Assembly: GCF_021654285.1 (NCBI RefSeq)
Contig: NZ_JAKFZS010000017.1
Span: forward strand, 62,001-126,000
Direction of reading: 5' to 3'
From: Pseudoalteromonas luteoviolacea
GTDB taxonomy: Bacteria > Pseudomonadota > Gammaproteobacteria > Enterobacterales > Alteromonadaceae
Length of the DNA stretch: 64,000 nt
Part shown: positions 53,178 to 62,900 of the stretch, in pieces
Numbering within the stretch: position 1 is the stretch's first letter
How the letters are laid out: each line of letters starts with the position of its first letter
Translations under genes and position numbers: made by a program
Notes under the pieces: model-generated
What the model saw: the letters and a program-made list of their open reading frames with translations, nothing else
Database searches by the model: none
Told to the model about the DNA's origin: nothing

Positions 53178-54041
53178 TTATCGTTCACAAACAAAAGCCA
53201 ACGTCCCTTCATAATAGCTTAATCTGGTGATATCAGTATCACAATAATCTTGCAAATTACGCCATAACTTCACGGACTTAGGTGCATCTATATTTCTAAT
53301 ATAAATTTTATTATCAATCGCATACGCCAAAGTACTCTCATCAAACCAAGTATAATCACGCACACTTCTAGGTAATCTGAACTGCTTCTTCACACTATCA
53401 GTAGAGCTTGAGTAGGTTGCAAGCCACTGCTCGCCATCTACCAAATATGTGAAACTATATATATCCCTTGCAAAATTATAAGCTAGGCTACGACCAATAT
53501 CTTTTGCCACAACCTTAGGTAAGTGCCCTGATAAATTAGTAAATTGCAATGAGTGCGGCTCACCTAAAATGAACAAAATTACATCTCCACTTTTACCCCA
53601 AGCATGATAACCAACAGGTTTAATGTGCTCAAAAATACGTGAAGGAAGCTGAGATTTATCCTCAGGGTAAAACCACAGCCTTTGCTCTCCCGATTGCTCT
53701 ACCACAATGGTTGATATGCCTTTTTTATGTGGGAAAATTGTAGGGGAATATTCAGATTCAGGCGTGTTAGTCAAATTAGTATGCGACTTATCATCAAATT
53801 GATATAAAAATAAATCTGTTTGAGATTGTCCTTCGGCTTTCACTTCTTTGGTGTAGTAAACACCCTTTTCAGTGATCAAGGGTTGATTGTGGTAGACATC
53901 TTTATCAGTGAGTGGTTTTACTAAAAAGCCGGTCGAGTTTTCCTGTGCCAACCATATTTGGCTTTTGGGCATTGCTGCCTGTGCATGTGTAATGATAATA
54001 AAGCTACACACCAATAGCGCATTGATTATGGCTCTGTACAT
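53178..54041 (-). CDS. Periplasmic beta-propeller-like protein of unknown function
   Basis: This 287-residue product has a signal peptide (ending ITHAQAA). The rest is made of strand-rich repeats of the TolB/WD40 type (DLFLYQFDDKSHTNLTNTPESEY, then EQRLWFYPEDKSQ). It resembles the sensor part of the CadC-like regulator at 31205 but has no membrane or DNA-binding part. A Cys pair (YCDTDI and FVCER) lies near the C-terminus. The function is unknown. Confidence 0.75.
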   Translation of the reverse strand: MYRAIINALLVCSFIIITHAQAAMPKSQIWLAQENSTGFLVKPLTDKDVYHNQPLITEKGVYYTKEVKAEGQSQTDLFLYQFDDKSHTNLTNTPESEYSPTIFPHKKGISTIVVEQSGEQRLWFYPEDKSQLPSRIFEHIKPVGYHAWGKSGDVILFILGEPHSLQFTNLSGHLPKVVAKDIGRSLAYNFARDIYSFTYLVDGEQWLATYSSSTDSVKKQFRLPRSVRDYTWFDESTLAYAIDNKIYIRNIDAPKSVKLWRNLQDYCDTDITRLSYYEGTLAFVCER

Positions 54042-54329
54042 TTTGATTCCTTTTTATTTTTGATCTTACCCAGTACACACTTCAAAAACCAATAAAATCT
54101 CACATTTTAAGTCCCCCCATGATATATGAAAAATAACCTATGCTCGCAAAGCGCTTGCGAAATTTTCGACTTTCAGTAACATCAAATTAAAGTTCCAGTG
54201 ATGATGACAGCGATTTTGTTGTGCTTCACATGACTTAAGGCACAAGCGCGATTGGTGCGCAAAAATACTCGGCTAACACGCAGTTAATAAGTGAGGCCGC
54301 GATTAGATTCCGTTTTTATTGAGGTTATC

Positions 54330-55229
54330 ATGTCACAACAACATCCAATCATTGCGATCACAGGAAGCTCGGGCGCTGGAACTACCACCACCACCAATGC
54401 AATTAAACATATTTTCCGCAGTCTCGACGCCAAAGCGGCACTGGTTGAAGGAGATAGCTTTCATCGCTACACGCGTCCTGAAATGGATAAACTCAAACGA
54501 GAAGCCTTACAAGAAGGCAAGCATCTAAGTTACTTTGGCCAAGAAGCCAATGATTTTGCAGCCCTTGAAGAATTATTTGCCAGTTATGGAAGGACAGGAA
54601 ATGGAAGAATACGTAAGTACTTACATACATTTGATGATGCTGTTCCCTATAACCAATTACCTGGTACGTTTACACCCTATCAAGACCTAGAAAAAAACAC
54701 TGATATGCTGTTTTATGAAGGCCTGCATGGAGGAGTGGTAACAGAAGAACATAATGTGGCCAAACATGTCGATTTGCTCATTGGCATGGTACCTATCATT
54801 AACCTTGAATGGATCCAAAAACTTATTAGGGACACACATGAGCGTGGCCACTCACGAGAAGCGGTAATGACTTCTATTGTGCGTAGTATGGATGATTATA
54901 TCAATCATATAACCCCGCAATTTTCTCGCACGCATATCAACTTCCAACGAGTACCAACGGTTGATACATCTAACCCTTTCAGCGCAAAAGACATTCCTTC
55001 ACTAGATGAAAGCTTTGTGGTGATCCGCTTTCGTGGTATTGAAGATGTAAACTTCCCTTATTATTTGCAAATGATAGAAGGCAGCTTCATGTCACGAGTC
55101 AATACCTTGGTTGTCCCTGGTGGTAAGATGGGTTTGGCGATGGAATTGGTGTTAACACCACTTATTAAAGATTTGCTCATCAAAAAACGTGCCTATGAAA
55201 ATTTAGCCCCCACAGAGCTCAATATTTAA
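54330..55229 (+). CDS. prkB: Phosphoribulokinase-like kinase (PrkB family)
   Basis: The start is taken at 54330 (MSQQHPIIAITGSSGAGTTT), with GAGG 6 nt upstream; an upstream ATG without support extends the frame. The P-loop GSSGAGTTTT and GDSFHRYTRPEMD, HFG-like SYFGQEANDF and LFYEGLHGG match the non-Calvin PRK family of gammaproteobacteria. There is no RuBisCO nearby, and the substrate of these PrkB proteins is not established. Confidence 0.92.
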   Translation: MSQQHPIIAITGSSGAGTTTTTNAIKHIFRSLDAKAALVEGDSFHRYTRPEMDKLKREALQEGKHLSYFGQEANDFAALEELFASYGRTGNGRIRKYLHTFDDAVPYNQLPGTFTPYQDLEKNTDMLFYEGLHGGVVTEEHNVAKHVDLLIGMVPIINLEWIQKLIRDTHERGHSREAVMTSIVRSMDDYINHITPQFSRTHINFQRVPTVDTSNPFSAKDIPSLDESFVVIRFRGIEDVNFPYYLQMIEGSFMSRVNTLVVPGGKMGLAMELVLTPLIKDLLIKKRAYENLAPTELNI

Positions 55230-55291
55230 ATTTGCCTTATTTCACTTTCCCTCAGTAAACTAACCACTCAAAATTGAGGGATATGAAATAA

Positions 55292-55825
55292 ATGATGCTC
55301 AAAATACTTGTAGGTTCTAAAAATCCAGTCAAAATTAACGCCGCAAAAACGATTTTTCAGCAATACTTTCCAGAAGCAGAAATTATTTGCGAAGGGCACC
55401 ATGCACCTAGTGGTGTGCCAAACCAACCGCTTGGCGAGTTAGATACGCGTTTAGGCGCTCAAAATCGGGTTGATTATCTTAAAGAGCAGTATGATGCGGA
55501 TTATTACTGCGCGATGGAAGGCGGTGCTGCTAGATTTGACTATGGCGCAGCCACATTTGCATTTGTCGTCATTGCAGATAAGCAACAAACCAGTATCAGC
55601 AGAAGTTGTAACCTCCCCCTTCCCGACAAAATATATTCAGCTTTAGAGCAAGGTGAAGAGCTTGGACATGTGATGGATCGCGTATTCAACACCACCAATA
55701 TAAAACAAAAAGGTGGCGCGATAGGCCTACTTACGAATAACCTTGCCACAAGAGAAAGCTCATATACACAAGCACTCACGTTAGCCATGGCACCGTTTAT
55801 TAATTCAGAGTTATATAGTTCATGA
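55292..55825 (+). CDS. yjjX: Inosine/xanthosine triphosphatase YjjX
   Basis: This 177-residue protein shows LKILVGSKNPVKINAAKTIFQ, the conserved SKNPVK start, and YYCAMEGGAARFDYG, with later GHVMDRVFNT. It hydrolyses non-canonical ITP and XTP. A second Met one codon in is equally possible as start. The stop overlaps the next ATG by 4 bp. Confidence 0.92.
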   Translation: MMLKILVGSKNPVKINAAKTIFQQYFPEAEIICEGHHAPSGVPNQPLGELDTRLGAQNRVDYLKEQYDADYYCAMEGGAARFDYGAATFAFVVIADKQQTSISRSCNLPLPDKIYSALEQGEELGHVMDRVFNTTNIKQKGGAIGLLTNNLATRESSYTQALTLAMAPFINSELYSS

Positions 55826-56496
55826 AGTACTCACATATCATTTTTGATGCCGATGAAACGCTATTTCATTTTGATGCTTTTCTTGGTCTGCAAACCTTAT
55901 TCAAACAACATGGTGTCACGTTCGACCGACAAGACTACGATGAATATCAAACCCTCAATGCGCCGCTTTGGGTGCAGTATCAAGATGGAAAAATTGATGC
56001 ACAAACACTGCAAGTGACGCGCTTCAATGCATGGGCTTCTAAGTTGTCGGTTTCGCCAGAGTCTTTGAACTTAGGCTTTTTAAACGCCATGGCGGATATA
56101 TGCACCCCTTTGCCGGGCGCACAGTCACTGCTGTCAGCGCTCAACCCAGCAGCTTCATTGAATATCATCACCAATGGATTTACTGCGCTACAAGAAAAGC
56201 GCTTACATAAAACAGGGTTTAAACACTTTTTTGATCATGTGGTGATTTCTGAGCAAGTGGGCGTCGCTAAACCGGATCCTCAAGTCTTTGAGCACACATT
56301 AGCGCTGTTAGGTAACCCAAGCAAAGAGCAGGTTTTAATGGTGGGAGATACACCCAAGAGTGATATTTTAGGTGCTAATCGATTCGGTATTGATAGTTGC
56401 TGGTTACAGCATGATGGACAAACCTGCCCAGAGGATATAACGCCAACTTATCAAGTCAGTCATTTATCAGAATTAGAGGCGCTACTGGTGAAGTAG
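55822..56496 (+). CDS. yjjG: HAD family 5'-nucleotidase (YjjG-like)
   Basis: This 224-residue HAD phosphatase has motif I FDADETL, motif II in IITNGF, the Lys in GVAKPDPQVF, and motif III VGDTPKSDILGA. The helical cap follows motif I. It resembles E. coli YjjG, a pyrimidine-nucleotide phosphatase that removes mutagenic nucleotides. Overlap with yjjX suggests joint cleansing of the nucleotide pool. Confidence 0.88.
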   Translation: MKYSHIIFDADETLFHFDAFLGLQTLFKQHGVTFDRQDYDEYQTLNAPLWVQYQDGKIDAQTLQVTRFNAWASKLSVSPESLNLGFLNAMADICTPLPGAQSLLSALNPAASLNIITNGFTALQEKRLHKTGFKHFFDHVVISEQVGVAKPDPQVFEHTLALLGNPSKEQVLMVGDTPKSDILGANRFGIDSCWLQHDGQTCPEDITPTYQVSHLSELEALLVK

Positions 56497-56512
56497 CCCC
56501 TCCAAATAATGC

Positions 56513-57250
56513 TTACAAACTGCGTTGGCGCAGTACTTCAAACAAGCAAACACCGGTCGCAACCGACACATTCAAGCTCGACACTGTGCCAACCATAGGG
56601 ATTTTTACCAATAAATCACAGTGCTCTCTGGTTAGGCGACGCATACCATCGCCCTCAGCGCCCATCACAATCGCGATTGGGCCTTTTAAATCTGAAGTGA
56701 AAACCTCACTGTCAGTTTCACCAGAGGTACCCACAACCCAAACACCCGCTTCTTTAATGTCACGAAGTGTTCTGGCAAGGTTAGTCACCTGAATAAGCGG
56801 TACTGTCTCTGCTGCACCACACGCCACTTTACGCGCCGTACCATTGAGTTTCGCAGACTTATCTTTTGGTACAATCACCGCGTGTACACCTGCCGCATCA
56901 GCACTACGTAAGCAAGCACCTAAGTTGTGCGGATCAGTCACGCCATCTAGTACCAAGAAAAATGGCGCGACGTTAGCATCGATGATCCCTTGCAGGTCAT
57001 TTTCATTCAGTGTACGCGGCGCTTTAACATTGGCAATAATGCCTTGGTGTTGCTCGCCTTTCGCCTTATTATCTAGCGCTTTTCGCTGCATAAACTGCAC
57101 CGAGATACCAAATTTACGTGCTTCATTAACCACTGCACTCAAGCGCTTATCATCGCGTCCTTTTAGTGCGTATATCTCCAAAAAACGCTCTGGCTCTTTG
57201 GCTAAAATGGCTTCAATAGAGTGAAAGCCAAAAATTAATTCATTACTCAA
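56513..57250 (-). CDS. rlmB: 23S rRNA (guanosine-2'-O-)-methyltransferase RlmB
   Basis: This 245-residue SpoU family enzyme has an N-terminal substrate-binding domain starting ELIFGFHSIEAIL. The knotted catalytic domain carries FLVLDGVTDPHNLGACLRSA, IVMGAEGDGMRR and the SSLNVSVATGVCLFE motif. It methylates G2251 in 23S rRNA. It lies 2 bp after rnr on the same strand, the usual gammaproteobacterial arrangement. Confidence 0.97.
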   Translation of the reverse strand: MSNELIFGFHSIEAILAKEPERFLEIYALKGRDDKRLSAVVNEARKFGISVQFMQRKALDNKAKGEQHQGIIANVKAPRTLNENDLQGIIDANVAPFFLVLDGVTDPHNLGACLRSADAAGVHAVIVPKDKSAKLNGTARKVACGAAETVPLIQVTNLARTLRDIKEAGVWVVGTSGETDSEVFTSDLKGPIAIVMGAEGDGMRRLTREHCDLLVKIPMVGTVSSLNVSVATGVCLFEVLRQRSL

Positions 57251-57252
57251 AA

Positions 57253-59745
57253 CTATGCTCCAGCACTATTTTTTTGTCTCTTGCGGGCATTTTTACCCGG
57301 TCTTTTTGCCTTAGTGGCTTTTTTTCCTGTACTCTTTTTAGCGGTTTTTTTATTTCCTGATGCGCCCGCTTTTTTGCCTTTTTTCAACACCCCTTTTGGG
57401 GTTGTTTTTTTGCGCTTTTTGGCTTTTTTAGCGCTTTTTTCTGACGAGTCATCTTGCTTATCTGACTTACCATTTGGGATCTTACCTGCCTTCAGTTGGG
57501 CACGAACGCTACTTTTAGCAGCATCTGAACTCGGCTTTGACTTTTTACGACGTCGCGCGTAGCGATCTGGTTCAGCTTCATCTGCCAGCACCAAATTGAT
57601 GCGTCGCTCATCCAAGCTCACTGATGCCACAACAACGCTTAGCTTGTCACCTAAACGATAAACCGTTTTGCTATGCTCACCCACTAAACAGTGCTTTGCA
57701 CCATCAAAATGGAAATACTCATGGCCTAAATTGCTCACATGGATCATGCCGTCAATTTGCAACTCATCAAGGCGAACAAATAAACCAAAGTTCGTGACTG
57801 ACGAAATCACGCCAGAGAACTCACTGCCAACATGGTCTTGCATAAACTCACATTTGAGCCAGTCGGCTACTTCACGTGTTGCATCATCAGCGCGACGTTC
57901 AGTCATGGAGCACTGCTCACCCAACTGATCAGCCTCATCAGCATCATATACATAAGCACCAGATACGGTTTGCCCCTGCGCCGCTAAGATCCCTTTGATT
58001 GCACGGTGCACCACCAAATCAGGATAACGCCTGATCGGTGAAGTAAAATGCGCATACGCTTTCAATGCCAATCCGTAGTGGCCAATGTTGTCTGGTTGAT
58101 ACACCGCTTGCTTCATGGAGCGCAGTAACATGGTTTGGATCAGCTCAGTTTCAGGACGCTGACCCAATGATGCAAGTGCTTCGGTCAGCTCAAGTGGGGT
58201 CGGCTCATGACCTATCGGGCTCTCTATACCCAAATCATTTAAAAACTGTCTAAAGTGACTCAATTTTTCAGGATCTGGCTCATCGTGAACACGGTACAAA
58301 CTGCTCGCGTCGTGCTTTTCAAGTAGCCTTGCCGCAGAGACATTGGCCAAGATCATGCACTCTTCGATCAGTTTATGTGCATCGTTTCGAACCACAGGCA
58401 CAATTGATTCAATCTTACGATATGCATTAAATACAAAACGCGTTTCCAGCGTTTCAAACTCAATCGCACCACGGGTTTGACGCGCCGACTTCAGCGCCAT
58501 ATACATATTATGTAATTCAGTTAGATGCTCAGTGACATCTGCATACTCTTCACGCAGTTTTTCATCACCTTGTAAAATCGCATGTACCTTTGTATACGTA
58601 AGACGCGCATGAGAATTCATCACGGCTTCGTAAAAACGGTATCCAGACAATTTTCCAGCCTCTGAAACTGTCATCTCAGCGACCATACATAGTCTGTCCA
58701 CTTTTGGATTCAGTGAACATAAGCCGTTAGATAATACCTTAGGTAACATGGGTACTACTTGCTCAGGGAAGTACACTGAGTTACCGCGCTCAATCGCTTC
58801 TTTATCTAACGGACTATTTTTTTCAACGTAGTGAGAGACATCGGCAATGGCAACCCAAAGTCGCCAACCACCTGAACGCTTGCGCTCACAATGCACGGCA
58901 TCATCAAAGTCTCGCGCATCTTCACCATCAATGGTCAATAATGGTAGATTGCGCAGATCAATACGCCCTTGCTTGTCTTTTTCAGCAACAAACTCACCGT
59001 GTTTGCTGACTTGTTCTTCAACTGCTTGAGGCCACACATGCGGAATATCATGGTTACGCAGTGCCACTTCTATTTCCATGCCCGGCGCCATATGATCGCC
59101 AATGACATCCGTAACTTTACCAACGGCATTCATTTGCTTGCTTGGGCGCTGCGTAATTTCGACCTGCACCATTTGGTTATGGCGAGCCCCTTTTTCACCG
59201 CCTGGCAAAATGACAATATCTTGAGTTAAACGCGGATCTTCAGGCACAACCACCGCCATACCGTGCTCAACAAAATAACGTCCTATGATAGGGGCACGTT
59301 CAGACTCCAGTACACGGACGATACGTGCTTCAACTTTACCGCCAGAGCCGCGGCTTGCCGCCTTGGCCAATACCCAATCTCCGTGTAATACGCGATCCAT
59401 TTGATGCTTGGTAATGAACCAATCCTTTTTCTCACCTTCGACTTCCAAAAAGCCAAATCCATCGCGATGACCAATGACCTTGCCTTTCACCAAGCCATCA
59501 TCACAGGGGATAACGTAGCATTTGAATTTATTAAAATGCAGCTGCCCATCGCGCTCCATAGCACGAAGACGGCGCTTAAAGGCAATTTGGCGCTCTTCTT
59601 CAAACACATTAAGTGCTTGGCACAATTGGCTAAAGCTGGTCTTTTTACTACTGGCTTTAATCTTTTCCAGTATAAATTCACGGCTTGGAACTGGATTATC
59701 GTATTTTTCTTGTTCTCGAGAGAGATAGGGGTCCTGCTTTGACAT
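57253..59745 (-). CDS. rnr: Ribonuclease R
   Basis: This 830-residue RNB exonuclease starts with a winged-helix-like domain and cold-shock domains. The RNB catalytic centre carries DFDDAVHCE (aspartates), and later come RRYPDLVVHRAIKG, an S1 domain (FSGVISSVTNFGLFVRLDE) and a long lysine-rich tail. It degrades structured RNA 3' to 5'. The tail is low complexity (AKKAKKRKKTTPKG). First gene of the rnr-rlmB operon. Confidence 0.97.
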   Translation of the reverse strand: MSKQDPYLSREQEKYDNPVPSREFILEKIKASSKKTSFSQLCQALNVFEEERQIAFKRRLRAMERDGQLHFNKFKCYVIPCDDGLVKGKVIGHRDGFGFLEVEGEKKDWFITKHQMDRVLHGDWVLAKAASRGSGGKVEARIVRVLESERAPIIGRYFVEHGMAVVVPEDPRLTQDIVILPGGEKGARHNQMVQVEITQRPSKQMNAVGKVTDVIGDHMAPGMEIEVALRNHDIPHVWPQAVEEQVSKHGEFVAEKDKQGRIDLRNLPLLTIDGEDARDFDDAVHCERKRSGGWRLWVAIADVSHYVEKNSPLDKEAIERGNSVYFPEQVVPMLPKVLSNGLCSLNPKVDRLCMVAEMTVSEAGKLSGYRFYEAVMNSHARLTYTKVHAILQGDEKLREEYADVTEHLTELHNMYMALKSARQTRGAIEFETLETRFVFNAYRKIESIVPVVRNDAHKLIEECMILANVSAARLLEKHDASSLYRVHDEPDPEKLSHFRQFLNDLGIESPIGHEPTPLELTEALASLGQRPETELIQTMLLRSMKQAVYQPDNIGHYGLALKAYAHFTSPIRRYPDLVVHRAIKGILAAQGQTVSGAYVYDADEADQLGEQCSMTERRADDATREVADWLKCEFMQDHVGSEFSGVISSVTNFGLFVRLDELQIDGMIHVSNLGHEYFHFDGAKHCLVGEHSKTVYRLGDKLSVVVASVSLDERRINLVLADEAEPDRYARRRKKSKPSSDAAKSSVRAQLKAGKIPNGKSDKQDDSSEKSAKKAKKRKKTTPKGVLKKGKKAGASGNKKTAKKSTGKKATKAKRPGKNARKRQKNSAGA

Positions 59746-59845
59746 GCATAAACTGTGTAAAGGAGTTATAGCTATATTCTAACGCAAAACATACTAATGG
59801 CCTAACCAAACAATTTAAGGCAACCATAATTTAATAATCAGAGAT

Positions 59846-59883
59846 GAGTTCCAACTAGACATCTTAATGCCAAGTTGGAACTC
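59846..59883 (-). terminator. Hairpin after the large OmpA-domain gene
   Basis: GAGTTCCAACT and AGTTGGAACTC (11-bp arms) lie about 20 bp past the stop of the minus-strand gene. Confidence 0.6.
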
Positions 59884-59904
59884 TGGGAGAGTTAAGTGCA
59901 CTGC

Positions 59905-62900
59905 CTAAAACTTACCAACAAGGTTGATAAACCACCCTTTTGAGTCGTAGTCTAGGTCCGTTAAATCATCAGAGAAGTCAGTAAAGTTATAGCCAACGCC
60001 GATTTTCATATGCTCTCCAACATGGCGATGCAGCGCAAATAGAGCGCCCGAGCGGCGGTCTTCTGCTAAATCAACACTCAAAGCGCGCCACTCAAGGGTT
60101 GCATCCCATTGATGCATCAAATGGTAGTCTGCACGCAATACGCCAAGTGATGCCTCAGAATCAAACCATTGACCTGTGTCACGGCCCATTCTCAGCTCTC
60201 CTTGTCTCTGCGCCAGTTTAGTACCAATACGCCAGCGCGGTGTCAGCTGATAATTTACATCTAATGCCCACACGCGGCTTCGCTGCTGTGGTGTGTTATC
60301 CAGACCAATGCCACTCAATTGTGATGCAGGGGCTAAATCTTCAAGATATGTAAAACTTGCCATACCAGACCAAGGACTCGCTTCAATCGGTCGATATGCA
60401 ACACCAAATTGTGCTTCAGTGTAGTCACTGTTGAGCGCGCCCGCAGGCGCACTGTCAGATAAGGAACTGTCACTTTGCGCCCAGTCAATACGCAGCTGTG
60501 CTCGCCAATCATCAGTTAATTTTGCATGAATGTTTTGCCTTGCCAGCCAAGACGTTCTAGTCTCCGTGCTATTGCTATCTTCTCGGTATTCTAAGGCACT
60601 GCGCCACTGCCATTTATCGGTTTGATAGCCAAGCGATAAGGTGGTGACATCACGGTCTATCAAATCATTATCACTTTCAAGCTCACCTTGTTCAAAACCA
60701 AGGCCTGCTTGCCAGCCAACTAAAAAGTCATGTTCAATGCCATAGGCATGGGTTAAACCCGTTTGTCGACTATCTTGTTGCCAAATTTGCTCTGCGTAGA
60801 CGCTGGTTGAAGAGTTAAATCTATGTCTTGATCCTGTTACCCAGTTTTTTTGCTTGCCGGTTGAAAATAGCTCTCCCCCATCAGGGTCGACACGATATTC
60901 AACATAAGCATTACTGCCCGCTTTGTATTGCCAATCAACCCCGAGTTTACCCGCTTCCCCGAGGTTGCCATGAGATACTTCAGAATTGACAGCCAGCGTG
61001 TCTGTCACCTGCACTTCAGTACCGACACCAACACGGTTATTTGCTAGTCGGCTTTGCTCTCTTGCAAGCGTGCCTTGAATATACACATAAGGCTGCCACT
61101 TTTCACTGCCGTCGTAGTCAAGCTGTACGATTGCATCAACGCGCTCACCATCATCAAGTTGGGGCGTTTGAGTCTGCTCTGTTTGCTCTGCAAGATTTTC
61201 TTTATTGTCTTGGCGTACAGCGCTGCTAATTTTCCAATCGTCATTTAGTTGATAAACATACCCCAATTCAGCTGCCTGCCTGCGTTGTTGCTGCTCTGCT
61301 TTTTGTTCATCCACTTTGAGCTGAATGTCATGATCGGCTTCAATTTGCCATTGCCAAAATGTGCCAACTGCATGGCTATCAACTTGGCTTATTTGGCCTG
61401 TCGAGTTAAACCCAGATTCAAGTTGTTGCCAATAAAATTGCCCATGTCCCTGTTCATCCAGACCAAGATCAGAAAACTCAAATGCAGCTTCAATTCTGTG
61501 CCCATCGGCTGCTTGACCCATTTCACTCGACTGTTGCTGATCAAACTCAATACCACCTGTAAACGAGTTTAATGTATTGCCAATACCTTCTGTTTGCGCG
61601 ACTTCAACCTTAATGTATGCAGTATCACTTTTACGGTATGTGGCATCTAACGCAATCAATTGATCATTAAACAGGTCTTGTTCTTGATGATTTAGCGTAG
61701 TACCCACTTGAATAGTATCGCTCAGCCAATGACTCAAACGTGCACCATACGTCAAATTGTCTAACCCGTTTATCCCCGGTGTATACTCATATTGCGCCAC
61801 TAAATAAACAGGGTTGCTATCTAAACTTGCGGTACGCACCAGTAAGTCATCTTGCTGGAACGAAGACAACGGTCTATTGAGTAATATTCGCCCTTGCAGT
61901 GCATCAATGTCATAGTCTTGACCAGCAACCATGCCACGTCTGACTAGCACTAGACCTGTAATTTTATCACGCACCTCAACAGCTATTTGCTCAGAACCCT
62001 GAACAATATCTTGATGTTGAAGATAATAAAGAGAACCGCCTGTGGAGCGATGAGATTCATAAGCGCCTAAGGTTTCCGCCTCTGCTGCATAGAAATGAGC
62101 TTGAGATTGGTTATCACCGGCAGCAGTCAGATCATCTGTGATGTATTGCAATTGCAAACCATATAAGCCGCGTTCAACACGTGCCAACTCAGTATCATTG
62201 AACGACGTATTAAAGTTACCCCATAGTACGTGAGACTGGGACTTCTCGACTTTTAGATACACCTTACCATTGGTTGGTGCATCATCAATGACGGTAGAGT
62301 CATCGCCATATTCCGTCGGGTGTTGTTCTTCTTCAAGGCGTCGGAATAAGCTTCTTGGATCTTTTTCATGTAAACCAGAGAGTAATTTATTCAGCCCTTG
62401 CTCCTGCGTGTCAATCCGTGCGGTCACCTTGTATTCGTCTTGCCATTTACCTGTGATATAACCACTTAATCGGCCTTCGGCAAACACATTACCGTCTTTA
62501 TTATGATCAGCGCTGAGTAATTCAACCGGACCATTGTGACTATTTTGGCCTATGGTTAAATCGGCCATTGCCACATAAAACCAATCGCTCTTTGGCAATG
62601 CTAAATCCCGATGGATTAAGCGCCCTTCACCTTGCTCATTTAAAACAGCGACTTCCGCGCGATGAAAACCACTATGAACAATTTCTTGATGTACAAATTT
62701 ACGCTCACGATTTACAGCTACCACACGGCCTAAGAAGTACACGCGATGATTGCTCGGTACTTGCTCACCATATAAAGTCAGTGCACCGCCTGAGATTTTG
62801 ATATTTTGCTTAGCCAGCGTCGACTTGCCGTAACCAGTCATTAGATATCCATCAAGCTTGTTGGCATCTACCGTATAGCGCGGTTTGAAATCAGCCTGAG

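Noticed and set aside
57281..57562. 93-codon plus-strand frame
   Set aside because: Antisense shadow of the lysine-rich tail of rnr.
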